From Martelella lutilitoris (GTDB lineage: Bacteria > Pseudomonadota > Alphaproteobacteria > Rhizobiales > Rhizobiaceae): a stretch of DNA of 64,000 bases. The stretch lies in assembly GCF_005924265.1 (NCBI RefSeq), contig NZ_VCLB01000004.1, positions 186,001-250,000 on the forward strand. The letters run 5' to 3'. Numbering within the stretch: position 1 is the first letter of the stretch; every line of letters starts with the position of its first letter. The notes below the pieces were generated by a model. That model made no database searches. It had not been told where the DNA came from and saw only the letters and a list, made by a program, of their open reading frames with translations. A program made the position numbers and the translations under genes. Below, piece by piece: positions 35,700 through 45,276 of the stretch.

Positions 35700-35867
35700 A
35701 TGGGTTTCTTCCGTAGCGCTTACAAGAGCATTGCCAATGCCCGTCAGAGCCAGGCCAACCGTTTCGTCAATGCCGAACTGCTGAAGCTTGACGACGAATC
35801 CCTGAAGAAGATGGGCAAGTCGCGCGCTGAACTGCGCCGCAACGCCAACGGTTCGATGCTGTTTTAA
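35700..35867 (+). CDS. DUF1127 small protein
   Basis: This 55-residue protein belongs by pattern to the DUF1127 family of small, basic, stress-related proteins. The core is LLKLDDESLKKMGKSRAELR near the C-terminus. In related Agrobacterium and Rhodobacter cases such proteins influence phosphate or sRNA turnover, but no function is assigned here. The ATG at 35700 follows AAAAGGAGAACTGAAA. A rho-independent terminator follows at 35963, so it is a single-gene transcript. Confidence 0.85.
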   Translation: MGFFRSAYKSIANARQSQANRFVNAELLKLDDESLKKMGKSRAELRRNANGSMLF

Positions 35868-35962
35868 TCGAGCAGGTTTCCGGCGCAGACAAAGCGTCGT
35901 GCAGACCCCGCAATCCGCTTGAGCGTCCTCCCCGCTCGCGGAGCGCCGCAGGTCAGCAAAAC

Positions 35963-35997
35963 AAGGGCCGTGCCGCAAGGCATGGCCCTTTTCTTTT
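35963..35997. terminator. Rho-independent terminator, 12-bp stem with GCAA loop
   Basis: The stem AAGGGCCGTGCC with GGCATGGCCCTT (one GT wobble) closes a GCAA tetraloop. A T-rich run (TTCTTTT) follows on the plus strand. It lies between the DUF1127 gene and the convergent acyl-CoA dehydrogenase gene. Confidence 0.85.
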
Positions 35998-36007
35998 GGC
36001 CGCAGCT

Positions 36008-37654
36008 TCAGTCCATTTCCGGAAACAAGAGCTCCACCACATAGCTCGCGTCAAAGCGGGTATCGAGCATGCCGTAGCTGGAGCGCCAGCCCGCCGCCAG
36101 CCGGGTTTCGAGGAAGGCGTCGGCGATACGACCGGCGCCCAGCCGGTAGAGTTCGGCGGCCCCTGCTGCAAGCGCCAACTGCTCGATGAAGATGCGGGCG
36201 GCGCTTTCATGGCTCTTGCACAGCGCCATTGCGGCGCGCAGCAATTCGACGATCTTGGCGCCGGACGCGCCGAGATCGCGCGCGATCACCTGAAACACGG
36301 CCTCGAACAGGTCGCTGCCATGCTCGACGACGCGCCTCAGATCAAGCGCCATCATGTTGCCCGCCCCGTCGTTCATCGCAAGGCCCGGCGCATCGCGATA
36401 GTGACGGGTGATCGGCCGGTCCTCGATGAAGCCGTTGCCGCCCATCACCTCCATCGCCTCGGCCACCACGGCGGGGGCGATCTTGGTCGTCCAGTATTTG
36501 GTCACCGGCGTCATCACCCGGGCGTAGGCTGCTTCCTCGGCGCTGTCTCGGGCGCGATCGAAGCTTTCGGCAAGGCGGAAAGAGAGCGCACCGGCGGCGG
36601 CCACGTCGAGCGCCAGGTCGGCCAGGACCCGCATCATCAGCGGCCGGCCGACCAACGCGTGGCCCTGCACGCTGCGCCCGCGCGCGGAGTGGGTCGCCTC
36701 GGCAAGGGCGGCGCGCATCAGGCCGGACGCCATCACCGCGCTGTCGAGCCGCATCAGGGTCAGCATGTCGAGAATGGTCCTGAGACCGCCATCCGGCGCG
36801 CCGAGCAGAAAGCCGAAGGCATCGGAAAACTCGATCTCGGCCGTCGCATTCGAGCGCAGACCGAGCTTGTCCTTCAGCCGCTGATAGCGCAGCGCATTGG
36901 TCCGTCCTTCTTCGAGAAGGCGCGGCACCAGAAAACAGCCCGGCTTGCCGTCGACATCGGCCAACATAACGAAGGCGTCGCTCATCGGCGCGGAGACGAA
37001 CCATTTGTGGCCCGTGAGGCGATAGACGCCCTCGCTGACGCGCGCGGCCTTGGTGGTCAATCCGCGCGTGTCGCTGCCGGCCTGCTTTTCGGTGATCGCC
37101 AGTCCGATGGTCGCCGCCGTCTTCTGCGCCTGCGGACGGTTGGTCGAATCATATTTGCGCGACAGGATTTTCGGCGCCCATTCCGAGCGCAGTTGCGGCG
37201 CTGCCGCCAGAACGGCGAGCGAGGCAGAAGTGGACGACAACGGCTCCAGATGGCCGCATTCAAGCTGCGCCGTGAGGAACAGCCGAACGGCTCTCAGCTT
37301 GTGCGCCTTCGATTTCGAATCGGCGTCGCGCGGCGGCTCCCAGAGCGAGGAATGCAGACCGGAGGACATCGAGCGGCGCAGAAGCGCGTGCCAGGCCGGA
37401 TGAAAGGCCACCGTGTCCAGCCGCTCGCCGGCCGGCCCGTGCGTCTTCAACTGCGGCAGGCTGGTATTGGCCATCTGCGCCAGCTCCTGCGCTTCCGGCG
37501 AAGTCACGTAACGCCCGATCGTGTCGAATTCCTCGCGCAGCGGCCGCGCCAGATTGCGCGTCAGATCGCCAAGAAGCGGGTCGGAATGAAAGGCGTTGTA
37601 GCCGCTCCAGGGCTTCGGCTGGTTCAACGTCCTGAATACATCATTGTCGCTCAT
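36008..37654 (-). CDS. AidB-like acyl-CoA dehydrogenase
   Basis: This 548-residue flavoprotein is of the AidB subfamily, in which AidB is linked to the alkylation response. The N-terminal region (YNAFHSDPLLGDLTRNLARP) precedes the acyl-CoA dehydrogenase core. FAD and substrate contacts appear as LAITEKQAGSDTRGLTTKA and GHKWFVSAPMSDAFVMLADV. The C-terminal helical domain has the VMGGNGFIEDRPITRHYRDA segment found in AidB. Its catalytic base and whether it uses a CoA substrate are not clear. It is divergent from pyrB, with about 150 bp between the starts. Confidence 0.88.
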   Translation of the reverse strand: MSDNDVFRTLNQPKPWSGYNAFHSDPLLGDLTRNLARPLREEFDTIGRYVTSPEAQELAQMANTSLPQLKTHGPAGERLDTVAFHPAWHALLRRSMSSGLHSSLWEPPRDADSKSKAHKLRAVRLFLTAQLECGHLEPLSSTSASLAVLAAAPQLRSEWAPKILSRKYDSTNRPQAQKTAATIGLAITEKQAGSDTRGLTTKAARVSEGVYRLTGHKWFVSAPMSDAFVMLADVDGKPGCFLVPRLLEEGRTNALRYQRLKDKLGLRSNATAEIEFSDAFGFLLGAPDGGLRTILDMLTLMRLDSAVMASGLMRAALAEATHSARGRSVQGHALVGRPLMMRVLADLALDVAAAGALSFRLAESFDRARDSAEEAAYARVMTPVTKYWTTKIAPAVVAEAMEVMGGNGFIEDRPITRHYRDAPGLAMNDGAGNMMALDLRRVVEHGSDLFEAVFQVIARDLGASGAKIVELLRAAMALCKSHESAARIFIEQLALAAGAAELYRLGAGRIADAFLETRLAAGWRSSYGMLDTRFDASYVVELLFPEMD

Positions 37655-37803
37655 CGACGTTCACGCACTTCTTTTTGAAGACAGATCGCAGAGTTGGCAC
37701 GGTTCGATATAATCTGTCAAAGCTTGCGGCAAAGCCGGCGAGCCATTATAGACGCCAGGACTTCAAGCGATAGACCGCACGGCCTCATATGGAGGAAAGC
37801 TTC

Positions 37804-38745
37804 ATGGTCTTCTTTCCCCACCGCCATCTGATCGGCATCAAGGGCCTTTCGCCCATTGATATCGGGACACTTCTCGACAAGGCCGAAGAGGCCATAGCAT
37901 TCAATCGTTCTCGCGAAAAGAAAAACAGCGTCCTGCGCGGGCTTACCCAGATCAATCTGTTCTTCGAAGCCTCCACCCGCACGCAGGCCTCCTTCGAACT
38001 GGCCGGCAAGCGGCTTGGCGCCGACGTGATGAACATGTCGGTCGGCAATTCATCGGTGAAAAAAGGCGAAACGCTGATCGACACGGCGATGACGCTGAAC
38101 GCCATGCACCCGGATGTGCTGGTGATCCGACACGCCTCGGCGGGCGCGGCAGCGCTGCTTTCGCAGAAGGTCGCCTGCTCGGTGATCAACGCCGGAGACG
38201 GCGCGCATGAACACCCGACACAGGCGCTGCTCGATGCGCTGACGATCCGCCAGGCCAAGGGGCGGCTCGACAATATCATCGTCGCCATCTGCGGAGACAT
38301 CCTGCATTCGCGCGTCGCCCGTTCCAACATCATTCTGCTCAACACGATGGGCGCCAGGGTGCGCGTCGTCGGCCCGGCGACGCTTCTGCCCGCCGGGATC
38401 CGCGACATGAGCGTCGAGGTCTTCGACAATATGGAAGACGGGCTGAGGGACGCCGACGTGGTGATGATGCTGAGATTGCAGCGCGAGCGCATGTCCGGCG
38501 CCTTCGTCCCCTCGATCCGGGAATATTTCCGCTTCTGGGGGCTCGATGCCGAAAAGCTGAAGGCCGCCAAGGAAGACGCGCTGGTGATGCATCCCGGCCC
38601 AATGAACCGGGGCGTGGAAATTGCCACCGACGTTGCCGACGGCCCGCAGAGCGTGATCGAGAAACAGGTGGAAATGGGCGTCGCCGTGCGCATGGCCGTG
38701 ATGGAAACGCTGATGCTCTCGGACAATGGAGGAGCACGGGTATGA
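37804..38745 (+). CDS. pyrB: Aspartate carbamoyltransferase
   Basis: PyrB condenses carbamoyl phosphate with aspartate in pyrimidine synthesis. The 313-residue protein has the carbamoyl-phosphate loop [20 protein letters not shown] and [11 protein letters not shown], with [14 protein letters not shown] near the end. I chose the ATG at 37804 behind GGAGGA; the frame also opens at 37789. Its stop overlaps the start of the dihydroorotase-like gene (ATGA). This pairing matches the class A enzyme, in which catalytic trimers need the inactive dihydroorotase-like partner for assembly. Confidence 0.96.
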   Translation: MVFFPHRHLIGIKGLSPIDIGTLLDKAEEAIAFNRSREKKNSVLRGLTQINLFFEASTRTQASFELAGKRLGADVMNMSVGNSSVKKGETLIDTAMTLNAMHPDVLVIRHASAGAAALLSQKVACSVINAGDGAHEHPTQALLDALTIRQAKGRLDNIIVAICGDILHSRVARSNIILLNTMGARVRVVGPATLLPAGIRDMSVEVFDNMEDGLRDADVVMMLRLQRERMSGAFVPSIREYFRFWGLDAEKLKAAKEDALVMHPGPMNRGVEIATDVADGPQSVIEKQVEMGVAVRMAVMETLMLSDNGGARV

Positions 38746-40031
38746 AACCGCTGGTTCTGAACAACACCCGCATCATCGATCCGTCCCGCGACCTTGATCA
38801 GACCGGCACGATCATCGTTGCGGACGGCCGCATTCTCGCCGCCGGCCGCGATGCCGCCAACCAGGGCGCGCCGGACGGCGCGGACGTTGTCGATTGCCGG
38901 GGCCTTGTCGCCGCTCCCGGTCTTGTCGATGCCCATGTCTTCGTCGGAGAGCCCGGCGCCGAGCACACAGAGACCATCCATTCGGCAAGTCTTGCGGCGG
39001 CTGCCGGCGGCATCACCTCCTTCGTGATGATGCCCGACACAAATCCGCCGATCGATGATGTCGCGTTGCTGGAATTCGTGCTGAAGACCGCGCGCGACAA
39101 CGCCGTGGTCAACGTCTTCCCTGCTGCGGCGCTGACCAAGGGTCTGGCCGGCCTCGAAATGACGGAAGTGGGCCTCTTGAAGGGCGAAGGCGCGGTGGCC
39201 TTCGCCAATGGCCGCTACTCGCTCTCCGACAACCGGGTTCTGCGCCGGGCGATGACCTATGCCCGCGCCTTCGACGCCGTGGTCTCGCTGGAGCCGCGCG
39301 ACCGCTATCTCAGCGAAACCGGCGTGATGAACGAGGGGCTCTTCGCCAGTTGGCTCGGCCTTTCCGGCATTCCGCGCGAGGCCGAGATCATTCCGCTCGA
39401 GCGCGATCTGAGGCTCGCCGCGCTCACCGGCGCGCGCTACCACGCCGCTCTGATCTCGGTGCCCGAATCGGTCGAGGCCATTCGCGTCGCCCGCGAACGC
39501 GGGGCTTTCGTCTCCAGCGGCATCTCGATCAACAATCTGACGCTGAATGAAAACGACATCGGCGAATACCGCACCTTCTTCAAACTGACGCCGCCGCTGC
39601 GCCACGAGGAGGACCGGTTGCAGATGGTCGAGGCTCTGAAGAACGGGCTGATCGACATCATCGTCTCCTCACATGATCCGCAGGATGTCGACACCAAGCG
39701 CCTGCCGTTTTCCGACGCCGAGGACGGCGCGATCGGGCTTGAGACCATGCTGTCCGCCGCGCTCCGCCTGCATCATTCGGGTGAGGTGCCGCTGATGCGG
39801 CTGATCGACGCGATGTCGACCCGGCCGGCAAAGGTGTTCGATCTGGATGCCGGTACGCTTCAACCCGGCGCACGGGGCGATATCACGCTGATCGACCCGG
39901 AAGAGCCGTGGATCGTAACGCCGGACCGACTGGTCTCGCTTTCGAAGAACACCACGTTCGAGAATGCCCGCTTCTCCGGCCGCGCCGTCAGGACCTATGT
40001 CGCCGGAAAATGCGTCTACCAGGCCAGCTAG
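38742..40031 (+). CDS. Dihydroorotase-like protein without metal ligands (PyrC')
   Basis: This 429-residue amidohydrolase-fold protein sits directly behind pyrB. Usual dihydroorotases use DxHxHxR at the first metal site. Here residues 63-69 read DAHVFVG, losing the second His and the Arg. Further ligand positions are also replaced: [11 protein letters not shown] in place of the bridging Asp, [11 protein letters not shown] in place of the His pair and IVSSHDPQD in place of TDH. It therefore cannot be a normal zinc enzyme. It probably supports assembly of PyrB as in pseudomonad pyrBC'. A functional pyrC must lie elsewhere. Confidence 0.9.
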   Translation: MKPLVLNNTRIIDPSRDLDQTGTIIVADGRILAAGRDAANQGAPDGADVVDCRGLVAAPGLVDAHVFVGEPGAEHTETIHSASLAAAAGGITSFVMMPDTNPPIDDVALLEFVLKTARDNAVVNVFPAAALTKGLAGLEMTEVGLLKGEGAVAFANGRYSLSDNRVLRRAMTYARAFDAVVSLEPRDRYLSETGVMNEGLFASWLGLSGIPREAEIIPLERDLRLAALTGARYHAALISVPESVEAIRVARERGAFVSSGISINNLTLNENDIGEYRTFFKLTPPLRHEEDRLQMVEALKNGLIDIIVSSHDPQDVDTKRLPFSDAEDGAIGLETMLSAALRLHHSGEVPLMRLIDAMSTRPAKVFDLDAGTLQPGARGDITLIDPEEPWIVTPDRLVSLSKNTTFENARFSGRAVRTYVAGKCVYQAS

Positions 40032-40046
40032 GAGAGGATAAGCATC

Positions 40047-40664
40047 GTGGGGGAATTATTCGCTTTCGACCTGACGCCCGTTGACGCACTGATCGTGATC
40101 GCGGTCGGCTATCTTCTTGGGTCCCTGCCCTTCGGCTATCTCATCACCCGCATGGCAGGCCTCGGCGACATCCGCAAGATGGGCTCCGGCAATATCGGCG
40201 CGACCAATGTTCTGCGCACCGGCAAACGGCATCTGGCCGCCCTCACTTTGCTCCTCGACGCGCTGAAGGCGACCTTCGCCGTCATCATCTGCGCCAGACT
40301 CTACGGAACGGATGCCGGACTTATCGCCGGCGCGGCGGCCTTTATCGGCCACCTCTTCCCGGTCTGGCTCGGCTTCAAGGGCGGCAAGGGGGTGGCGACC
40401 TATATCGGCGTGCTGCTCGGCATCGCTCCCGCCGCCGTCCTGATCTTCGCCTTCGTCTGGCTGCTGGTCGCCCGGTTGTCGCGCTATTCCTCGCTGTCGG
40501 CGCTTGTCGCCACACTTGTCATGCCGGTTGCTTTGTGGATAATGGATCAACCGCAGGCTTCATTGGTCATGGCCGTCCTCACCATTATTTCCTGGTGGCG
40601 GCACAAGGCCAATATCGAACGCCTGATCTCGGGCAAGGAAAGCAGGATCGGAGACAAGGGGTGA
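40047..40664 (+). CDS. plsY: Acyl-phosphate glycerol-3-phosphate acyltransferase
   Basis: PlsY transfers an acyl group from acyl phosphate to glycerol 3-phosphate in phospholipid synthesis. The 205-residue protein has five or six spans and the family motifs GSLPFGYLITR, GSGNIGATNVLRTGK and GHLFPVWLGFKGGKGVAT. It begins with GTG at 40047 behind GGAGAGG. It follows the pyrC' gene by 15 bp and precedes dprA by 61 bp, so all four genes are probably one operon. Confidence 0.96.
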   Translation: MGELFAFDLTPVDALIVIAVGYLLGSLPFGYLITRMAGLGDIRKMGSGNIGATNVLRTGKRHLAALTLLLDALKATFAVIICARLYGTDAGLIAGAAAFIGHLFPVWLGFKGGKGVATYIGVLLGIAPAAVLIFAFVWLLVARLSRYSSLSALVATLVMPVALWIMDQPQASLVMAVLTIISWWRHKANIERLISGKESRIGDKG

Positions 40665-40725
40665 CGGACAGTCTGGCTTCTCAAGGCGGCGCTTCGGCGC
40701 CGCGCCATAAAAGGGAAGCCGCCCG

Positions 40726-41850
40726 TTGAGCCGATCCGGCATTTCGCTCTCCGAGAGCCAGCGTATCGCCTGGCTCAGACTGATCAGAAGCGACAATGTC
40801 GGCCCGGCGACCTTTCGCGAACTCATCAATCATTGCGGCAGCGCCGAAAAAGCGCTCGACATGCTGCCGGAACTGGCAAAACGCGGCGGCGCTATGAAGC
40901 GGATCCGCGTTGCCAGCATTGCCGATGCCGAACGCGAGATGGAGGTGGCGGCCCGCCATGACGGTCGCTTCGTCGCCATCGGCGAGCCCGACTATCCGCC
41001 AGCCCTGCGCGCGATCGACGGCGCGCCGCCGCTTCTGGCCATGTGCGGCAGCGGCGAGACAGCGACCCGGCCGACGCTCGGCATTGTCGGCGCGCGCAAC
41101 GCCTCGGTCGCCGGCGCAAAATTCGCGGCCATGGTCGCCGGCGCGGCGGCGGGCGCGGGCTACACGGTGGCTTCCGGCCTTGCCCGCGGCATCGATGCCG
41201 CAGCCCACCACGCCAGCCTGAAGCACGGCACGCTTGCCGCCCTTGCCGGCGGCCTTGACCGGATCTATCCGCCGGAAAATGCCGATCTCTACCGCAGGAT
41301 CTGCACGGAAGGCGGCGTTGCCATCTCCGAGATGCCCTATGGCTGGGAGCCGCGCGCGCGAGACTTTCCCCGGCGCAACAGGCTGATTGCAGGTTCCGCG
41401 CTTGCCGTCGTGGTCGTCGAGGCGGCCATGCGCTCCGGCTCGCTGATCACCGCACGGCTGGCCAACGAGGCGGGGCGACTGGTGCTTGCCGTTCCCGGCT
41501 CGCCGCTCGACCCCCGCGCCCAGGGCAGCAACGGCCTGATCAAGCAGGGTGCCATGATCGTCTGCTCGCCGGAGGATGTTCTGGAGGCGCTTGCGCCGCT
41601 GTCAAATCTTGAGTTGCCGTTTTCTGGCGATGCCGGAGAGGAACCCGAACCGGAGGGCGAAGCGCCGGTCGAACCCGCCGAGGATGATCGCCTGCGCGTT
41701 GCCGAAGCGCTGGGGCCGAGTCCATGCGAGATCGACGATCTGATCCGGTTTACCGGCGTGAATGCGGCGACCGTCCAGTTGATCCTTCTGGAACTCGATC
41801 TCGCCGGCCGGCTGGCGCGGCATCCGGGCGGACGAATCTCGCTCACGTGA
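40726..41850 (+). CDS. dprA: DNA-processing protein DprA
   Basis: DprA protects incoming single-stranded DNA and loads RecA in natural transformation. The 374-residue protein has the Rossmann-type core: GIVGARNASVAGAKFAAMVA, SGLARGIDAAAHHASLKHG and FPRRNRLIAGSALAVVVVEA with AMRSGSLITARLANEAG. The C-terminal domain of about 60 residues is a winged helix (ALGPSPCEIDDLIRFTGVN). It starts with TTG at 40726. A stable hairpin GCGGCGC-TTCG-GCGCCGC lies at about 40686-40703 upstream, which might temper its expression relative to plsY. Confidence 0.95.
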   Translation: MSRSGISLSESQRIAWLRLIRSDNVGPATFRELINHCGSAEKALDMLPELAKRGGAMKRIRVASIADAEREMEVAARHDGRFVAIGEPDYPPALRAIDGAPPLLAMCGSGETATRPTLGIVGARNASVAGAKFAAMVAGAAAGAGYTVASGLARGIDAAAHHASLKHGTLAALAGGLDRIYPPENADLYRRICTEGGVAISEMPYGWEPRARDFPRRNRLIAGSALAVVVVEAAMRSGSLITARLANEAGRLVLAVPGSPLDPRAQGSNGLIKQGAMIVCSPEDVLEALAPLSNLELPFSGDAGEEPEPEGEAPVEPAEDDRLRVAEALGPSPCEIDDLIRFTGVNAATVQLILLELDLAGRLARHPGGRISLT

Positions 41851-41919
41851 TCGACTGTTCATTTTCGATCACATAGGTATGCTATTATCTACCCTGCGTT
41901 GAAACTAAATTACTGGTTT

Positions 41920-42120
41920 CTATCGGTCACGAAACTTCGTTATCAGCTGCGACTGCACTTCCCCCGCCTCGAGATAGGCCATGTCGATCAGGTAGCAGAG
42001 GATTTCCGTCCCCTCCTTGTCCGAAAGCCGGCGAAGCTGACCAAGTATTTGCCTGATATAGATAATCTCATCCTCCGTCAGTCTTCTATCATTATCGTTT
42101 CCGGATATATTCGCTGGCAT
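41920..42120 (-). CDS. Small hypothetical protein, 66 residues
   Basis: I do not recognise this protein. It is predicted helical and charged (RRLTEDEIIYIRQILGQLRR, then EVQSQLITKF), without a signal or span. AGGTG lies five bases before the ATG. TTGCAA (42206-42201) and TATTGT (42184-42179) on the minus strand, 16 bp apart, form a plausible promoter. The local base composition is lower in GC than the neighbours. It could be a small regulator or DNA-binding protein, but there is no motif to say so. Confidence 0.55.
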   Translation of the reverse strand: MPANISGNDNDRRLTEDEIIYIRQILGQLRRLSDKEGTEILCYLIDMAYLEAGEVQSQLITKFRDR

Positions 42121-42606
42121 TTAAACACCTATAAGCCTTGCAGTGCAGTCGCTTCGCCGTGACCTAGTCCCGTTCTGAACAATACCTCTCCAGAAACGGA
42201 TTGCAATTGCTAAAGGTATTCTCCCTTGGTTGTCCTCGGTTGTAATTGTCTAAAATTCCTTCACGGGCCTTGACCGAAACACAAACCCTGTCCATTTCGA
42301 CAGTCAAAAGCAGCCGGCACAAAGGTCGGGTTTGCACTGCCCCCCGTTTTCAGGGTAAAGGCAGAGCCGATCGAGCCTGCGAGAACGCGTGCGACGACAG
42401 GCCGTGGACTTCGAACACGCCTTCCCGCATCAGCGCCATCCCGGCACACGCTGACGGAAAATGCCGAGCGCGCAACCGCTTGCGGCCTTCCATACTGCGC
42501 TTGAAAGATCGGCAGAGGCCGCCAGGCTTCCCCGGTCGGTTGACCGCGCCGGGGAGGCAGCCGAAGATGCGCGCGAGAAGGCACAGACAGAATTGAGACG
42601 GAAGAC
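42121..42606. other. Intergenic region between the small ORF and topA
   Basis: This 486-bp interval is AT-rich at its left end and holds the probable promoter of the 66-residue gene. Two near-identical decamers on the plus strand (CCTTGGTTGT and CCTCGGTTGT, about 42227-42242) may be regulator sites. No other gene is convincing. The right end must carry the topA promoter. Confidence 0.45.
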
Positions 42607-45276
42607 ATGGACGTAGTCGTTGTAGAGTCCCCCGCCAAGGCGAAGACCATCAACAAATATCTGGGCAAGGACTACAAGGTTCTGGCGTCTTTCGGCCATG
42701 TGCGTGACCTGCCGCCGAAGGATGGCTCGGTGCTGCCGGACGAGGACTTCGCCATGTCCTGGAAAGTCGACGCGGCCTCGGCCAAGCGGGTGAAGGACAT
42801 CGCCGACGCGGTCAAGGACGCCGACGGCCTCATCCTCGCAACCGACCCGGACAGGGAAGGCGAAGCGATCTCCTGGCATGTGCTCGACCTGTTGAAAAAG
42901 AAGAAGGTGCTGAAGGACAAGCCGGTCAGGCGTGTCGTTTTCAACGCGATTACCAAGAAAGCCGTGCTCGACGCCATGGCCAATCCGCGCGACATCGACG
43001 AAGCGCTGGTGAACGCCTACCTGGCCCGCCGCGCGCTCGATTATCTCGTTGGCTTCAACCTGTCGCCGGTGCTCTGGCGCAAGCTGCCGGGCGCCCGCTC
43101 CGCCGGCCGCGTTCAATCGGTTGCGCTGCGCCTCGTTTGCGACCGCGAAAGCGAGATCGAGCGCTTCATCCCGGAAGAATACTGGAACATCGTCGCCGAC
43201 CTGAAGACCGTGCGCGGCGACGCGTTCGAGGCACGGCTGGTGCAGGCCGACGGCAAGCGCGTCCAGAAGAACTCGATCAAGGACGGTGAGCATGCCGGCC
43301 GGATCAGGGAACTGCTCGAAGGCGCGACCTATTCGGTCGCAAGCGTCGAGGCAAAGCCGGTGCGCCGCAACCCCGGCCCGCCCTTTACCACCTCGACCCT
43401 GCAGCAAGCAGCCTCGTCACGCCTCAGCTTTTCTGCCTCGCGCACTATGCAGGTGGCGCAGCGACTTTATGAAGGCGTTGATGTGGGCGGCGAAACCGCC
43501 GGCCTTATTACCTATATGCGTACCGACGGCGTTTCCATGGCGCCCGAAGCCATCACCGGCGCGCGCGATGCGATCGGCGATCAGTTCGGCCAGCGCTACC
43601 TGCCGGAAAGCCCCCGGCATTATTCGGTGAAGGCCAAGAATGCACAGGAAGCGCACGAGGCCATCCGCCCGACCGACTTTACCCGCACGCCGCAATCGGT
43701 GAAAAAATTCCTCGATGCCGACCAGTTCCGCCTTTACGACCTGATCTGGAAGCGCGGCATTGCCAGCCAAATGGCCTCCGCCGAGATGGAACGCACCACG
43801 GCCGAGATTACCGCGACCAATGGCGGCGAGACCGCAGGTCTGCGCGCCGTCGGGACGGTGGTGAAGTTCGACGGCTTCCTCAAGGCCTATGCCGACAATC
43901 GTGAGGAAAAGCAGCCGACCGACGATGACGAGGATGATGGTCGCCTGCCGGAAATCAATGCGCAGGAGACGGTGGACAAGGACAAGATCCGCGCCACCCA
44001 GCACTTCACCGAGCCGCCGCCGCGCTATTCGGAAGCCTCGCTGATCAAGAAGCTGGAAGAGCTCGGCATCGGTCGTCCGTCGACCTATGCCTCGACGCTC
44101 GCCACGTTGCGCGACCGCGAATATATCGCCATCGAGAATCGCAAGCTGACGCCGGAGGCCAAGGGCCGGCTGGTGACGGCGTTCCTGGAAAACTTCTTCA
44201 ACCGCTATGTGGAATATGATTTCACGGCGGATCTGGAAGAAAAGCTCGACAAGATTTCCGACGGTTCACTGGAATGGAAACAGGTTCTCCGCGATTTCTG
44301 GAAGGATTTCTTCGCCCAGATCGAAGACACCAAGGAACTGCGCGTCACCAATGTGCTTGACGCCCTGAACGAGGCGCTGGCGCCGCTGGTCTTCCCCAAG
44401 CGCGAGGACGGCTCTGATCCCCGCACCTGCCAGGTCTGCGGCACCGGCAAGCTTTCGCTGAAGCTCGGCAAATACGGCGCCTTCGTCGGCTGCTCCAATT
44501 ATCCGGAATGCAACTTCACCCGTCAGCTCGGCGCTGACGCCGATGCCGAGGCCAATGGCATCAATCCGAACGAGCCGAACGAACTCGGCATTGACCCCGA
44601 AACCGGCGAGACCGTGACGCTGAGAACCGGCCGTTTCGGTCCCTATGTCCAGCGCGGAGAAGGCAAGGAAGCCAAGCGCACATCCCTGCCGAAGGGCTGG
44701 AAGCCGGAAGACATCGACCTGGAAAAGGCGCTGCAGCTTCTCTCGCTGCCCCGCGAGGTCGGCGCGCATCCGGAAGACGGCAAGATGATCTCCGCCGGCC
44801 TTGGACGCTATGGTCCCTTCGTTCTGCATGACGGCACCTATGCCAATGTCGAAAGCATCGAGGACGTGTTCTCCGTCGGCGTCAACCGCGCGGTCTCGAT
44901 CATCGCCGACAAGCGCGCAAATGGCGGCCGCCGCCGTTCCGCGCCTGCCGCGCTGAAGTCGCTCGGCGAACATCCCGACGGCGGCGGCGAGGTGACTGTC
45001 AATGACGGCCGCTACGGGCCCTATGTCAAATGGGGCAAGATCAATGCCACGCTTCCCAAGGGCAAGGACCCGCAGTCTGTAACCTTGGAAGAGGCCGTTC
45101 CGCTGCTGACGGCGCGCATGGAAAAGACCGGCGCGAAGAAGCCTGCCAAAAAAGCCGCGGCGAAGAAGCCGGCTGCCAAGAAAGCGACAACCAAGTCGAC
45201 GGCAGCAAAAAAGACAACCACGAAGAAAACAGCTTCTGCGAAGAAAAAGGCTGAGGCTGAAAGCGACAACAGTTGA
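42607..45276 (+). CDS. topA: DNA topoisomerase I
   Basis: TopA relaxes negative supercoils by cutting one strand through a covalent tyrosine. The 889-residue protein has the TOPRIM domain (VVESPAKAKTINKYLGKDYK, then DPDREGEAISWHV), the catalytic Tyr303 in ITYMRTDGVS and the SAGRVQSVALRLVCDRESEI segment. A zinc-type domain near residues 605-635 (CQVCGTGKLSLKLGKYGAFV) precedes Ala/Lys-rich tails typical of alphaproteobacterial TopA. Its stop overlaps the rnr start (TTGA). Confidence 0.97.
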   Translation: MDVVVVESPAKAKTINKYLGKDYKVLASFGHVRDLPPKDGSVLPDEDFAMSWKVDAASAKRVKDIADAVKDADGLILATDPDREGEAISWHVLDLLKKKKVLKDKPVRRVVFNAITKKAVLDAMANPRDIDEALVNAYLARRALDYLVGFNLSPVLWRKLPGARSAGRVQSVALRLVCDRESEIERFIPEEYWNIVADLKTVRGDAFEARLVQADGKRVQKNSIKDGEHAGRIRELLEGATYSVASVEAKPVRRNPGPPFTTSTLQQAASSRLSFSASRTMQVAQRLYEGVDVGGETAGLITYMRTDGVSMAPEAITGARDAIGDQFGQRYLPESPRHYSVKAKNAQEAHEAIRPTDFTRTPQSVKKFLDADQFRLYDLIWKRGIASQMASAEMERTTAEITATNGGETAGLRAVGTVVKFDGFLKAYADNREEKQPTDDDEDDGRLPEINAQETVDKDKIRATQHFTEPPPRYSEASLIKKLEELGIGRPSTYASTLATLRDREYIAIENRKLTPEAKGRLVTAFLENFFNRYVEYDFTADLEEKLDKISDGSLEWKQVLRDFWKDFFAQIEDTKELRVTNVLDALNEALAPLVFPKREDGSDPRTCQVCGTGKLSLKLGKYGAFVGCSNYPECNFTRQLGADADAEANGINPNEPNELGIDPETGETVTLRTGRFGPYVQRGEGKEAKRTSLPKGWKPEDIDLEKALQLLSLPREVGAHPEDGKMISAGLGRYGPFVLHDGTYANVESIEDVFSVGVNRAVSIIADKRANGGRRRSAPAALKSLGEHPDGGGEVTVNDGRYGPYVKWGKINATLPKGKDPQSVTLEEAVPLLTARMEKTGAKKPAKKAAAKKPAAKKATTKSTAAKKTTTKKTASAKKKAEAESDNS

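Noticed and set aside
40686-40703. Hairpin before dprA considered as a terminator
   Set aside because: It has a TTCG loop but no T-run, and the operon order suggests readthrough; noted only in the dprA entry.
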